Assembly: GCF_000797465.1 (NCBI RefSeq)
Contig: NZ_JSWG01000009.1
Coordinates: forward strand, 372,001-436,000
DNA: 64,000 nt
Direction: 5' to 3'
Origin: Psychroserpens jangbogonensis
Lineage (GTDB): Bacteria; Bacteroidota; Bacteroidia; Flavobacteriales; Flavobacteriaceae
Positions 8,751 through 18,302 of the stretch are shown here, piece by piece (the stretch's first letter is position 1; every line of letters begins with the position of its first letter). Made by a program: the position numbers and the translations under genes. The notes beneath the pieces are model-generated. The model was given only the letters and a program-made list of their open reading frames with translations, had not been told where the DNA came from and searched no databases.

Positions 8751-9635
8751 TACTTTGGTTTTTTTAGTCACTAAATAGACACCTGAAAAGATGAATAACA
8801 TAGCGATTAACTTTACAGGACTTACAGCATCAACTCCCATGACAATTGCAAAAACACCAGCAATAACAGGCTGTAAATAAATAAAAGTTCCAACAGTGGA
8901 TGCTTTTAAAGAATTTAAAGCGAGAGGATTTAAAAGATAGGTTCCAAATGTTGCTCCAATAATCACAAATAATACTGAAAACCAAATGTATGGTGTAAAT
9001 GTGTGCCATTGAATTTCTAAAGTTTCTTGATATCCGAAAGGTAGAGTCAAAATGATACCAAATAAAAACAGCCATTTTATAAATGTAAATGGATGATATT
9101 TTGCGGTTAGTCTTTTAATGATAATTACATATATACTGTAAGAGATGGCATTTATAAAAATACATAAATTACCTAATGCAACGTTGTCTCCAACTCTAGT
9201 AGAATCTCCTAGAGCTGTAAGCAAAATACCTCCAGAAAAAGCAATAACAATTCCGAAGACTTTCAATTTTGTTAACTTTTCATCAAGAAAGAAGATAGAT
9301 AAAACCAGAATAATTACAGGTGTGATCGTCATAATTACTGAAGCATGAATAGGTGTTGTTAACTCTAAGCCTTTTAGAAATAGAAGCATATTTATACCAA
9401 CACCAAAAACTGCGGCAAAGAATATGGTTACAAAATCTTTTGGTTCTATTTTCTGTTTTTTGAAAAAGAAACTAAATCCCCAAAATAAAATAGTTGCACC
9501 AATAACTCTTAATAGTACAAAAGCAAAGGACTGTATGAAGCCTTCATTTATAACGTTCTTAGCATAGGTGTAATTTAGTCCGTATAAAAGTTGAACTAAA
9601 AACACTGCAATAAGTGCAAATTTCCTACTATTCAT
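8742..9635 (-). CDS. DMT superfamily (EamA) transporter
   Basis: The 297-residue protein is an inner-membrane transporter with ten predicted transmembrane helices arranged as two EamA repeats, the first roughly residues 5-135 and the second 150-290. The family pattern appears in LYGLNYTYAKNVI near the N-terminus and in the VIMTITPVIILVLSIFFLDEKLT segment before the interdomain region. Such proteins export metabolites such as amino acids or nucleosides; the substrate cannot be told from sequence. Its start overlaps the stop of the upstream ArsC-like gene by 8 nt, so the two form a translationally coupled pair. Confidence 0.9.
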   Translation of the reverse strand: MNSRKFALIAVFLVQLLYGLNYTYAKNVINEGFIQSFAFVLLRVIGATILFWGFSFFFKKQKIEPKDFVTIFFAAVFGVGINMLLFLKGLELTTPIHASVIMTITPVIILVLSIFFLDEKLTKLKVFGIVIAFSGGILLTALGDSTRVGDNVALGNLCIFINAISYSIYVIIIKRLTAKYHPFTFIKWLFLFGIILTLPFGYQETLEIQWHTFTPYIWFSVLFVIIGATFGTYLLNPLALNSLKASTVGTFIYLQPVIAGVFAIVMGVDAVSPVKLIAMLFIFSGVYLVTKKTKVLA

Positions 9636-9987
9636 TTGCGTGGATATAAGCCTTTGCAGCTTCTACAGTTTTAGCACTATTACCAATAAAAACTTGGTCA
9701 TTGAACACAATAACAGGACGTTTTAAAAACGTATAATGATCTAAGATATAGTGTTTAAAATCAGCTTCGCTTAGGGTTTGATCTTTTAATCCCATTTCTT
9801 TGTAAAGCTTTGCTCTTTTGCTAAATAAGGCTTCGTAATTACCTGCCAATTCTTTAAGCTGTTCTATTTGCTTTACTGAAATCTCGTCAGATTTAATATC
9901 TTGAAAAATGAAATCATTAGGAAGGTCCAATGTTTTTATTATTCTATCACAAGTATTGCAAGTTTTAAGGTGATAAACTTTTTTCAT
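9628..9987 (-). CDS. ArsC/Spx-like thioredoxin-fold protein
   Basis: The 119-residue protein belongs to the ArsC/Spx/YffB family. It has a redox-type CNTC motif at residues 10-13 (CxxC, as in Spx, rather than the single catalytic Cys of classical ArsC), the middle helical region LKELAGNYEALFSKRAKLYKE in part, and the LKRPVIVF strand with the conserved Arg that binds anions in ArsC. Arsenate reduction is therefore possible but not proven; a redox-sensing or unknown reductase role is equally likely. No arsenic-resistance genes lie nearby. It is the first gene of a pair with the EamA exporter. Confidence 0.85.
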   Translation of the reverse strand: MKKVYHLKTCNTCDRIIKTLDLPNDFIFQDIKSDEISVKQIEQLKELAGNYEALFSKRAKLYKEMGLKDQTLSEADFKHYILDHYTFLKRPVIVFNDQVFIGNSAKTVEAAKAYIHANE

Positions 9988-10082
9988 GGCTTTAAGACTC
10001 TAGAAAGATGATGGTTTAATCAATGCAAGGTAATTAGATTTAAAAAGAAAATTAGTTACTTTTAACTAAAATTTATAAGCTC

Positions 10083-11330
10083 ATGGATTATTTTGCTATT
10101 GCATCAATTTTAATAGTTTTATCGGCACTTTTCGGTTATATAAATGTTAGATTTTTAAAACTGCCAATTACCATTGGGCTCATGGTAATAACTATAGTTT
10201 TTACTATTATAATTGTCGCTATTGGTCAATTTGATGACACCTTGTATTTACGTGAAAAAGAATTGATTTCTCAAATAGACTTTGAAACTGTCCTATTAGA
10301 TATAATGTTAAGTTTCTTGTTATTTGCTGGAGCTTTGCACACTAATTTTAATCAGCTAAAAATACAACGCGGACCAGTACTTGTCTTTGCTACTCTGGGA
10401 GTATTAGTTTCTACATTTTTGGTAGGGATTTTCATGTATTATATGTTTGGCCTTTTTGGCTTTCATATTAATTTTATTTACTGTTTATTATTTGGAGCAT
10501 TAATATCTCCAACAGATCCGATTGCAGTACTTGGGATTTTAAAAAAGGCCAACGCTCCAAAAAAATTGGAAGCAAAAATCGTTGGCGAATCTTTATTTAA
10601 CGATGGAGTAGGAGTTGTTATCTTTTTAACGATTTTTTCTATTGCTAAATCACCAAATGCAGCAATAGACGTTTCAGAAATAGTACAATTGTTTGGTATT
10701 GAAGTTCTGGGCGGAATTGGTCTTGGGCTCATTTTAGGCTATGTAACCTACAAACTATTAAAGTCAATTGACAATTATGAGGTTGAGGTTATCATTACGA
10801 TTGCTACTGTTATGGGAGGAAGTTTGTTAGCACACAAATTACATATGTCTGCACCTTTAGCCATGGTTACTGCTGGACTTATTGTTGGCCATGATACGAT
10901 TAGAAACTCTTCTATGTCTGAAATTACGGAGGCTTACGTGGATAAGTTTTGGGAATTGATAGATGTGCTTTTAAATACAGTTTTATTTGTTATGATTGGT
11001 ATGGAAATGCTTGTTCTAAATTTTGAGCTTGATTATATTATTTCAGGATTAATAGCTGTACCATTAGTTCTATTTAGCAGATATTTGTCTTTATGGCTAC
11101 CAATTAAGTTTTATGCAAAGAAACTTCAATTTGTCCCTAATACTAATTTGATTATGACTTGGGGAGGTTTACGAGGTGGAATATCTATTGCGTTAGCATT
11201 AAGTTTAACTCAAGAAATGCATCGTGAATTATTTTTAGTAATTACTTACATTATAGTTGTAGTGTCAATAATTGGTCAAGGTTTAACTGTTGAACCGATT
11301 ATAAAAAGATTGACAAAAAATGCAGATTAG
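10083..11330 (+). CDS. Sodium/proton antiporter, CPA1 family
   Basis: The 415-residue protein has about 12 transmembrane helices and the CPA1 (NhaP/NHE) transport core: SPTDPIAVLGILKK, with the Asp-Pro of the unwound helix, and VGESLFNDGVGVVIF, with the conserved Asn-Asp ion-binding pair. It should exchange Na+ (or K+) for protons at the inner membrane, as expected for a marine bacterium. There is no long cytoplasmic C-terminal regulatory domain: the protein ends soon after the last helix. The stop overlaps the convergent lipoprotein gene by 4 nt. Confidence 0.93.
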   Translation: MDYFAIASILIVLSALFGYINVRFLKLPITIGLMVITIVFTIIIVAIGQFDDTLYLREKELISQIDFETVLLDIMLSFLLFAGALHTNFNQLKIQRGPVLVFATLGVLVSTFLVGIFMYYMFGLFGFHINFIYCLLFGALISPTDPIAVLGILKKANAPKKLEAKIVGESLFNDGVGVVIFLTIFSIAKSPNAAIDVSEIVQLFGIEVLGGIGLGLILGYVTYKLLKSIDNYEVEVIITIATVMGGSLLAHKLHMSAPLAMVTAGLIVGHDTIRNSSMSEITEAYVDKFWELIDVLLNTVLFVMIGMEMLVLNFELDYIISGLIAVPLVLFSRYLSLWLPIKFYAKKLQFVPNTNLIMTWGGLRGGISIALALSLTQEMHRELFLVITYIIVVVSIIGQGLTVEPIIKRLTKNAD

Positions 11331-12070
11331 TTAATGTTCAGTAACGAGTTAACTTCATTAAAAGGGATTGTAAATTCTATGATACCTTGAGAGTAGGATG
11401 CGATTTCGTATGGATTGTATAAAATGATTAAGCCTTCATCACTATAACCAATACTTTCGGGTAATTGAAAATCTTTTCCGAAGAAAAAATCTTCTATAGG
11501 TTCATCTGAATTTGATTTAACTTCTTCTTTTAGCTTGTTTTCAATAACATTTGAAAGCCCTACAGTATTATTAATGAGTTCAGTTTTAGAATATAATTCA
11601 CCTGATTGTGGATTGAAGTTAAAGAACTTTATATTGGTATTACCATGAGCTCCACCTGTATCTAAATACGAATTTATAGCAATACTAATAACTTCGGGAG
11701 AACGATAAGTAACTTCACCATCAATAAAGGCTTCCCATTTTTGAGAGCTATCAGGAAAATCGTTTTTAAAGTTTTTATATTCAGTATTGAAACGTTCGAC
11801 AGCATCATTAATTGAAAGATTAGTTAAAGAATCTTCACTTAAGTTAGTTTGACTTACAATGTAATTTTTAATGGTATTATTTATGAGTTCTGAAACTACT
11901 TTACTACCATCAGCTTTTGGATAGTTTATAGATATTTCAGCATCTTTGGATGCTTCAATGTTTTCTTCTAAGAAATCAATTTTCACCTCTTCATTACAGG
12001 AAAAAAGAAAACTTAAAGCGACAACTAAAAGGATTTTTTTTTTCAAAACTTGGTACAATCTGTTAAACAT
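11327..12070 (-). CDS. Lipoprotein with DUF3298/DUF4163-type (RsiV/PdaC-like) domain
   Basis: A 247-residue protein with an N-terminal signal and the lipobox FLFSC (Cys about residue 26). The mature part begins with a strand typical of DUF4163 (AEISINYPKADGSKVVSELINN in part) and ends with a DUF3298 region (GYSDEGLIILYNPYEIASYSQG and IEFTIPFNEV). These domains occur in the anti-sigma factor RsiV and the deacetylase PdaC outside the catalytic part and probably bind peptidoglycan or lysozyme-like ligands. No deacetylase domain is present. Cell-envelope location is supported by the lipobox; function is unknown. Confidence 0.82.
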   Translation of the reverse strand: MFNRLYQVLKKKILLVVALSFLFSCNEEVKIDFLEENIEASKDAEISINYPKADGSKVVSELINNTIKNYIVSQTNLSEDSLTNLSINDAVERFNTEYKNFKNDFPDSSQKWEAFIDGEVTYRSPEVISIAINSYLDTGGAHGNTNIKFFNFNPQSGELYSKTELINNTVGLSNVIENKLKEEVKSNSDEPIEDFFFGKDFQLPESIGYSDEGLIILYNPYEIASYSQGIIEFTIPFNEVNSLLNIN

Positions 12071-12190
12071 TCAATAAAGGTATTACATACATTTGAATAC
12101 AACGAATTAAAGTTTTAATTTGTTGCACATTGCAATAAATTGAAATGATTTTTGCCTTTCAACGACTTAAGATTTTCTAAAAGTAAGACT

Positions 12191-13333
12191 ATGAAATTTA
12201 ATACAAAAACAATACATGGAGGACAAGAGGACGATCCAGCTTATGGAAGTGTAATGCCTCCAATTTATCAAACATCAACTTACGCACAATCTACACCTGG
12301 AGGTCATAAAGGGTATGAATATTCTAGAACGCATAATCCAACTAGAAATGCTTTAGAAAATGCTTTTGCAAGTATTGAAAATGGAAACCATGGATTAGCA
12401 TTTGGTTCTGGTTTAGCTGCCATTGATGCCGTTATAAAGCTATTACAACTAGGAGATGAAGTAATTTCAACCAATGATTTATATGGTGGTTCGTATCGAT
12501 TGTTTACAAGTATATTTAAGAAGTTTGGTATTATATTTCATTTTATAGGCATGGAGAATGCTTCCAATATTGAAAACTATATCAATGAAAATACCAAATT
12601 GATCTGGGTTGAGACACCAACAAATCCGATGATGAATATTATTGATGTTAAAGCCACTGCATCAATTGCTAAAAAGCATAATATCTTGTTAGCTGTTGAT
12701 AATACTTTTGCAACACCTTATTTACAAAGACCCTTAGATTTAGGTGCAGATATCGTTATGCACTCGGCTACCAAGTATTTGGGTGGACATAGTGATTTGG
12801 TTATGGGAGCGCTAATTGTTAAGGATAAGGATTTGGCAGATCGTTTATATTTTATTCAAAATGCAAGTGGAGCAGTATGTGGTCCTCAAGATAGTTTTTT
12901 AGCATTGAGAGGAATTAAAACCTTGCATATTAGAATGCAACGTCATTGTGAAAATGGAAAAGCTGTTGCAGAATTTTTAGCGAGTCATCCAAAAATTGAG
13001 AAGGTCTACTGGCCTGGTTTTGAAAGTCATCCGAATCATGATATTGCAAAAGAGCAAATGACTGATTTCGGAGGTATGGTTTCTTTTACAACGAATGGAA
13101 ATAACTATGAAGAGGCAATAAAGATCATAGAAGGCCTAAAGATATTTACCCTGGCTGAGTCATTAGGTGGTGTAGAATCGTTAGCTGGACATCCAGCGAG
13201 TATGACACATGCAAGTATTCCTAAAGAAGAAAGAGAGAAAACGGGAGTTGTTGATTCTCTAATTAGATTGAGTGTTGGTATTGAAGATGAAGATGATTTA
13301 ATTGCAGATTTAAAACAAGCAATTGATGATTAG
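12191..13333 (+). CDS. Cystathionine gamma-synthase/gamma-lyase family PLP enzyme
   Basis: The protein of about 380 residues is a Cys/Met-metabolism PLP enzyme. It shows the YEYSRTHNPTR phosphate and substrate motif, the SGLAA loop, the VDNTFATPY strand with the PLP-nitrogen Asp, and the Schiff-base lysine in HSATKYLGGHSD (Lys195). The C-terminal ESLGGVESLAGHPASMTH segment is typical of both synthases (MetB) and lyases. These two activities cannot be separated from sequence alone, so I leave the symbol empty. The ATG at 12191 matches the family start MKFNTKTIHGG; an ATG at 12152 adds 13 unrelated residues. A terminator follows the stop. Confidence 0.93.
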   Translation: MKFNTKTIHGGQEDDPAYGSVMPPIYQTSTYAQSTPGGHKGYEYSRTHNPTRNALENAFASIENGNHGLAFGSGLAAIDAVIKLLQLGDEVISTNDLYGGSYRLFTSIFKKFGIIFHFIGMENASNIENYINENTKLIWVETPTNPMMNIIDVKATASIAKKHNILLAVDNTFATPYLQRPLDLGADIVMHSATKYLGGHSDLVMGALIVKDKDLADRLYFIQNASGAVCGPQDSFLALRGIKTLHIRMQRHCENGKAVAEFLASHPKIEKVYWPGFESHPNHDIAKEQMTDFGGMVSFTTNGNNYEEAIKIIEGLKIFTLAESLGGVESLAGHPASMTHASIPKEEREKTGVVDSLIRLSVGIEDEDDLIADLKQAIDD

Positions 13334-13354
13334 AGAAAAGGAATAGTCGCAAAT

Positions 13355-13387
13355 AAAAAAGACCAAGTTTTTAACTTGGTCTTTTTT
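13355..13387. terminator. Bidirectional intrinsic terminator
   Basis: Stem GACCAAGTT (13361-13369) pairs with AACTTGGTC (13373-13381) over a 3-nt loop, with A6 before and T6 after. It can serve both the plus-strand PLP-enzyme gene and the minus-strand gene ending at 13406. Confidence 0.9.
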
Positions 13388-13405
13388 ATTATATGTGCTT
13401 ATATT

Positions 13406-14221
13406 TTAATCTAAATAGTAAATGTATCCAAAATTTAACCATACTAACCAATCATTAGCTTTGTTGGAATCTAAATTATGGTCTAATCCGTCTACGTCAT
13501 TATTAAAAAAGTATTGCCATCTTAAATCAATCATTAAATCAGAAAGGATAGTTAACTTATATCTTGTACCAACACTTCCAACTACTGACCATGTTGTGCC
13601 GCTTCCATCAAATAAAAAGGGATCTTCCTGGAAATTAGGATCAGTTGCATTAACCCAACCTCCGAAAAAGTTATTCTCGTTGTTTATGTTGCCATCACCA
13701 AAGGAAGTCTCTACTTCAGGATTGTAAGACGTGAAATGCACACCTAAACTAACAAATGGTGCGAATGAATAACTAAACGCTTGAAACGAACGAATACTTT
13801 TAGGGAAAAATTCTATTTGTGTACCAATATCAAAATTATTTGAAACTCCAGAATGTTGGCGCAATTTTTCGTAGTTTATATTAGTAGACGCTCGATCAAC
13901 CCACTCTCCAAAATGGTTTAATTTGGTTTTATTCCAAGAGATTTCATTTCTTAACTTAAAGTGGTCATTAAAGAAGGTGTCTGTAGAATAACAGTTACAA
14001 TCTGCTCGGTAAGCAAAATTAATATAATGAACTATACCTATTCCAATACCAGTATTACCAGAGTTAGTTTCAAAATCACTACGAACTCCAAAATCTGATT
14101 GAAAGGCTACAGGGCCAGCTATAATACCTATTTCGTGCGAAAAGCCGAGTTGAGCATTCGCTTCATTGATACCCATTATTAAAACGAATACAAATGTTAA
14201 TTGTTTAAAATTAAGCGTCAT
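13406..14221 (-). CDS. Secreted outer-membrane-type protein (THC0290_0291-like)
   Basis: A 271-residue protein with a signal peptide ending NANAQ, then alternating beta-rich sequence with many aromatic and glycine residues, consistent with an outer-membrane barrel or surface protein. It contains a CNC pair (YRADCNCYSTDTFF) and ends in a strand with terminal aromatic residues (FGYIYYLD), as is usual for barrel proteins recognised by BamA. It resembles the flavobacterial group annotated as THC0290_0291 family, which has no known function; I make that match from memory. A TATATTTG box lies 32 nt upstream, so it is a single-gene unit. Confidence 0.75.
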   Translation of the reverse strand: MTLNFKQLTFVFVLIMGINEANAQLGFSHEIGIIAGPVAFQSDFGVRSDFETNSGNTGIGIGIVHYINFAYRADCNCYSTDTFFNDHFKLRNEISWNKTKLNHFGEWVDRASTNINYEKLRQHSGVSNNFDIGTQIEFFPKSIRSFQAFSYSFAPFVSLGVHFTSYNPEVETSFGDGNINNENNFFGGWVNATDPNFQEDPFLFDGSGTTWSVVGSVGTRYKLTILSDLMIDLRWQYFFNNDVDGLDHNLDSNKANDWLVWLNFGYIYYLD

Positions 14222-14253
14222 AGGATCTAAATTACCAAGGGCATATTTGTTAA

Positions 14254-14261
14254 CAAATATA
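14254..14261 (-). promoter_or_regulatory. Promoter -7 box for the THC0290-like gene (TATATTTG)
   Basis: Exact TAnnTTTG on the minus strand, 32 nt before the ATG at 14221, with a TTG 19 nt further upstream (14281-14283 on the plus strand as CAA). Confidence 0.6.
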
Positions 14262-14386
14262 TAAAAACTGACCTAACTACCAAACAAAAGTAGTTCCTCT
14301 TGTAGTTTTTATATTAGATTATAATTATTTTGTCAATCTCATACTGAGAATATAAATATATATATACGTAAATTTTAAAGATAATG

Positions 14387-14394
14387 TATATTTG
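14387..14394 (+). promoter_or_regulatory. gdhA promoter -7 box (TATATTTG)
   Basis: Exact TAnnTTTG, 39 nt before the gdhA ATG. No TTG at the usual distance, but the upstream region is a long AT run. Confidence 0.55.
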
Positions 14395-14433
14395 TGCTAC
14401 TAAAATGAACATTGATTATTAATAATTTAATAG

Positions 14434-15777
14434 ATGAAAGATAAAATTGAAACTTTTTTAAATCTTGTTACGGAAAAAAACGGTCATGAAACCGAATTCT
14501 TACAAGCAGTGCATGAAGTTGCAGAAACAGTAATTCCTTTTATTGAAGTTAATCCTAAATATCAAGGGAAAATGCTATTAGAGCGTATGGTAGAGCCAGA
14601 ACGCACAATTATTTTTAGAGTACCTTGGATAGATGATCAAGGGAATACTCAGGTAAATAGAGGTTTTAGAGTTGAATTTAACTCTGCTATTGGCCCTTAT
14701 AAAGGAGGATTGCGTTTTCATCCTTCTGTAAATCTAAGTATCCTTAAATTTTTAGGATTTGAACAAGTTTTCAAGAATTCTCTAACAACTCTTCCAATGG
14801 GAGGGGGAAAAGGAGGTTCTGACTTTAATCCTAAAGGAAAAAGTGATATTGAAGTGATGCGTTTTTGCCAGTCGTTTATGACCGAATTGTTTAGACACAT
14901 TGGTGCAAATACAGATGTTCCTGCTGGAGACATTGGTGTTGGTGGAAGAGAAATAGGATATATGTTTGGTCAGTATAAAAGATTGCAAAATGAATTTACT
15001 GGAATTTTAACAGGTAAAGGAATGTCTTACGGCGGATCTTTAATACGACCTGAAGCAACTGGCTATGGCTGTGTTTACTTTGCACAGAATATGCTAAAAA
15101 CAAAAAACGATTCTATCGATGGTAAAACAGTTGTAATTTCTGGTTCTGGAAATGTAGCTCAATATGCTTGTGAGAAAATCACACAATTAGGCGGAAAAGT
15201 ACTTACACTGTCTGACTCTGGTGGATATATTCATGATGCTGATGGTATAGATGCTGATAAATTAGCATTTATAATGAATCTTAAGAATGTTAAACGTGGA
15301 AGAATCAGTGAGTATGTTAATCAATATTCATCTGCTATATATCATGCGGGAGAAAGACCATGGTCTGTAAATTGTGATATTGCTTTACCATGTGCAACAC
15401 AAAATGAATTGAATGGAAATGAAGCTCAAGCTTTAATTAATAATAATGTTATTGCTGTAGCTGAAGGCGCAAATATGCCTACTACTCCAGAAGCTATTGA
15501 AGCTTTTCAAAATGCTAAAATATTGTTTGCTCCAGGTAAAGCATCAAATGCTGGAGGAGTTGCTACTTCAGGCTTGGAAATGAGTCAAAATTCATTACGT
15601 ATGAATTGGACACGAGAAGAAGTTGATGCCAAACTCCTCAAAATCATGGATGATATTCATCAATCATGTGTAACTTATGGAACAAATGATGATGGTTATG
15701 TTGATTATGTAAAAGGAGCAAATGTCGCTGGTTTTGTAAAAGTCGCTGATGCGATGTTAGATCAAGGTGTTGTATAA
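14434..15777 (+). CDS. gdhA: NADP-type glutamate dehydrogenase
   Basis: The 447-residue enzyme interconverts 2-oxoglutarate plus ammonia and glutamate. It has the substrate region PYKGGLRFHPSV, the catalytic-lysine segment PMGGGKGGSDFNPKG, and the Rossmann fingerprint SGSGNVAQYA in the second domain. Length and motif spacing match the hexameric small GDH used for ammonium assimilation. The coenzyme is inferred as NADPH from overall similarity to this subgroup. It is a single-gene unit flanked by its own promoter box and a strong terminator. Confidence 0.96.
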   Translation: MKDKIETFLNLVTEKNGHETEFLQAVHEVAETVIPFIEVNPKYQGKMLLERMVEPERTIIFRVPWIDDQGNTQVNRGFRVEFNSAIGPYKGGLRFHPSVNLSILKFLGFEQVFKNSLTTLPMGGGKGGSDFNPKGKSDIEVMRFCQSFMTELFRHIGANTDVPAGDIGVGGREIGYMFGQYKRLQNEFTGILTGKGMSYGGSLIRPEATGYGCVYFAQNMLKTKNDSIDGKTVVISGSGNVAQYACEKITQLGGKVLTLSDSGGYIHDADGIDADKLAFIMNLKNVKRGRISEYVNQYSSAIYHAGERPWSVNCDIALPCATQNELNGNEAQALINNNVIAVAEGANMPTTPEAIEAFQNAKILFAPGKASNAGGVATSGLEMSQNSLRMNWTREEVDAKLLKIMDDIHQSCVTYGTNDDGYVDYVKGANVAGFVKVADAMLDQGVV

Positions 15778-15795
15778 ACTTTTGAAATAAACTTT

Positions 15796-15830
15796 AAAAG
15801 CTCTCAATAATTAATTGAGAGCTTTTTTTA
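15796..15830 (+). terminator. gdhA intrinsic terminator
   Basis: Stem AAAAGCTCTCAAT (15796-15808) pairs with ATTGAGAGCTTTT (15814-15826), loop of 5 nt, continuing T-rich tail. It lies 19 nt after the gdhA stop. Confidence 0.9.
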
Positions 15831-15873
15831 TGATATAATGTATGATTATTTAAATTAAATCGTTACTTATAAA

Positions 15874-15881
15874 TATATTTG
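15874..15881 (+). promoter_or_regulatory. porZ promoter -7 box (TATATTTG)
   Basis: Exact TAnnTTTG ending 12 nt before the ATG at 15894. The alternative ATG at 15879 lies inside the box and is therefore unlikely to be used. Confidence 0.6.
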
Positions 15882-15893
15882 ATTTTTATTTTT

Positions 15894-18284
15894 ATGAAAC
15901 GAATACTTATAACTTTAGTTACTTTTTCTTGTTCATTATTTGTTAATGCACAAGACTTTTCAAGTTTATGGGAAGGACACTTTTCTTATCTTAATATTAT
16001 AGACTTTTCAAGTAGTGAGGACGTTTTATATGCTGCCTCTGAGAATGCCGTTTTTACATTCGATTATGACACCAATGAAATCAATAAAATAAGCACGATT
16101 GAAGGATTGTCAGGTGGTAAAATATCTAGCGTATATTACAGTGATATTAATGATATATTGGTTATCGGTTACGATACAGGTTTGATAGATATTGTTTTAA
16201 GCGATAATGAAGTATTAACTATAATAGATATTTTAAATAAGGTAACTATACCACCAGACAAGAAAAACATCAATCACTTTTATGAAAACCAAGGGCTGCT
16301 TTATATCTCTACAAATTATGGAATATCGGTTTATGATCTGGAGCGATTAGAATTTGGAGACACTTATTTTATTGGTAATGGAGGTTCTCAAATAATAATT
16401 AACCAAACAACTGTTTATGATGGTTTTCTTTATGCAGCATGTAGTAATGGTAATGGAATAAAAAAAGCAGATTTGTTAAATCCTAATCTTATTGATTTCA
16501 ATCAATGGGAAACCATTAGATCAGGAAATTTCAAATTCATTGAAAACGTTGATGATAAAATATTTGCTATAGGATTTAATAGAGCTATTGTAGATGTACT
16601 TGTAAATCCGTTTATTCCGATATTTCAATACCCTTTATTACCTGCAGACATGAGAAATAATGGGTCAAACCTAATAATTACTACTGCAAATACAGTTTAT
16701 ATTTATGACGGATTATTTAATTTAACCAATACAATTGATAATGATCCTGACTTAGGGATTCAGTTCACAGCAGGCTTAACAAATAACCAAAATGAAATAT
16801 TTATTGGGACTTCAGGTATCGTTAATGATGGAAAACCAGGACGAGGAGTGATAAAGACATCATTTATCAACACAGATACATTTGAAGAGATATATCCAGA
16901 TGGTCCACTAAGTAATAATGTGTTTGCCATTAAAACACCTCCAAACGAAATTTGGACTGTTTTCGGTGGGTACTCTAGAACTTTTAATCCTGATGAAGGT
17001 ATAAGAAAAACAGGAATCAGTCACTATAAAAATGAAGAGTGGATAAATACACCTTACGATACAATTGCGGAAACCATTACTAATCCAGTTTTTTTATCGC
17101 ATATAGCAGTAAATCCATTTAATTCTAATCAAGTTTTCATTAGCTCGTATGGGTCTGGACTAATTGAAATAAATGATGATGTTCCTACCATACTTTATAA
17201 CCAAGACAACAGCACTATTACACCTTTCACAGGTAATGCTCATTTTAATACAGCTCTTACTTTTGACCAAAACGGTGTGTTATGGTTGATGAATGGACGT
17301 AATCAAAGACCATTAAATAGGTTTGAAAATGGCCAGTGGACTTCTTACGATTTTACATCAATAATTCCAGTACCTCCTTTTAGTAGTAATATAGGCTATT
17401 CATCTATAGTTACTGATAATCAAAATAATAAATTCATAGGGTCATTTTCTTTTGGAGTAGTAGGCTTCAATGAAAATGGAGGAAGTGACCTATTAAGTTT
17501 TGCAGATGGTGAAGTGAACAATTTCCCTTCACCTTATGTTAAATCTTTAGCTCTCGATAACAATGGTCAACTTTGGATTGGAACAGAAAAAGGGTTAAGA
17601 ATATTATTTAATCCATCCAATTTTTTTACTGACCCATTTGTCAATAATATAGTTATTTTAGAAGAAGGTATTCCTAAAGAATTGCTTTCAAATCAATTAG
17701 TAACATCTATTGCTGTTGATGGTTCAAATAACAAATGGGTAGGTACTTCAGATTCTGGATTATTTTATTTTTCACCAGACGGACAAGAAACAATTTTTCA
17801 TTTTACTCCAGAGAATTCACCATTACCAACGAATAATATAAACGACATATCTATTGACCCAACAACAGGAAGAGTTTATATTGCTACACCTTATGGATTA
17901 CTATCATTTTCTTCAGGAGGAACAAAACCTGAAGAAACTCTAGAAGAAGCCTATGTATACCCAAATCCTGTTCGACCAGAATATAATATTCTTGGATCAA
18001 ATAATCTAAATGATATAAATAACGGAGTAAAAATCTCCAACCTAACAGAGAATGTAAATATAAAAATAACAGATATAGAAGGTAATCTTGTTGCAGAAGC
18101 ACAATCTAGAGTAAATCAAAGATCATCAAGTGCTAATTATAATTTTGCAATAGATGGAGGAACAGCGATTTGGAATGGTAAAAATCTAGGGAATAATGTG
18201 GTAGCTAGTGGAGTTTACCTCATTTTTATTTCTGATTTAGACTCTTTTGAAACTAAAATATTAAAACTACTTATTGTAAGATAA
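15894..18284 (+). CDS. porZ: PorZ-like T9SS surface protein with beta-propellers and sorting domain
   Basis: A protein of about 796 residues with a signal peptide ending VNAQ. The N-terminal part matches the PorZ propeller: W-x-x-HFSYLNI, YAASENAVFTFD, then SGGKISSVYYS and VIGYDTGLIDIV. Repeated blades in the middle have the two-component-propeller pattern (for example NNGQLWIGTEKGL, NNKWVGTSDSGLF, TGRVYIATPYGLL). The C-terminus is a type A T9SS sorting domain (YVYPNPVRPEY, ending ETKILKLLIVR). In Porphyromonas PorZ is part of the attachment machinery that delivers anionic LPS to PorU for cargo anchoring. The gene is followed 18 nt later by recO, a linkage I recall from other Bacteroidota. 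Confidence 0.85.
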   Translation: MKRILITLVTFSCSLFVNAQDFSSLWEGHFSYLNIIDFSSSEDVLYAASENAVFTFDYDTNEINKISTIEGLSGGKISSVYYSDINDILVIGYDTGLIDIVLSDNEVLTIIDILNKVTIPPDKKNINHFYENQGLLYISTNYGISVYDLERLEFGDTYFIGNGGSQIIINQTTVYDGFLYAACSNGNGIKKADLLNPNLIDFNQWETIRSGNFKFIENVDDKIFAIGFNRAIVDVLVNPFIPIFQYPLLPADMRNNGSNLIITTANTVYIYDGLFNLTNTIDNDPDLGIQFTAGLTNNQNEIFIGTSGIVNDGKPGRGVIKTSFINTDTFEEIYPDGPLSNNVFAIKTPPNEIWTVFGGYSRTFNPDEGIRKTGISHYKNEEWINTPYDTIAETITNPVFLSHIAVNPFNSNQVFISSYGSGLIEINDDVPTILYNQDNSTITPFTGNAHFNTALTFDQNGVLWLMNGRNQRPLNRFENGQWTSYDFTSIIPVPPFSSNIGYSSIVTDNQNNKFIGSFSFGVVGFNENGGSDLLSFADGEVNNFPSPYVKSLALDNNGQLWIGTEKGLRILFNPSNFFTDPFVNNIVILEEGIPKELLSNQLVTSIAVDGSNNKWVGTSDSGLFYFSPDGQETIFHFTPENSPLPTNNINDISIDPTTGRVYIATPYGLLSFSSGGTKPEETLEEAYVYPNPVRPEYNILGSNNLNDINNGVKISNLTENVNIKITDIEGNLVAEAQSRVNQRSSSANYNFAIDGGTAIWNGKNLGNNVVASGVYLIFISDLDSFETKILKLLIVR

Positions 18285-18302
18285 TTATATTGCATATCTA
18301 TT

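Noticed and set aside
12152-12190. Upstream ATG extending the cystathionine gamma-synthase/lyase gene by 13 residues
   Set aside because: The extra residues do not fit the family N-terminus, which starts at MKFNTKTIHGG (12191).
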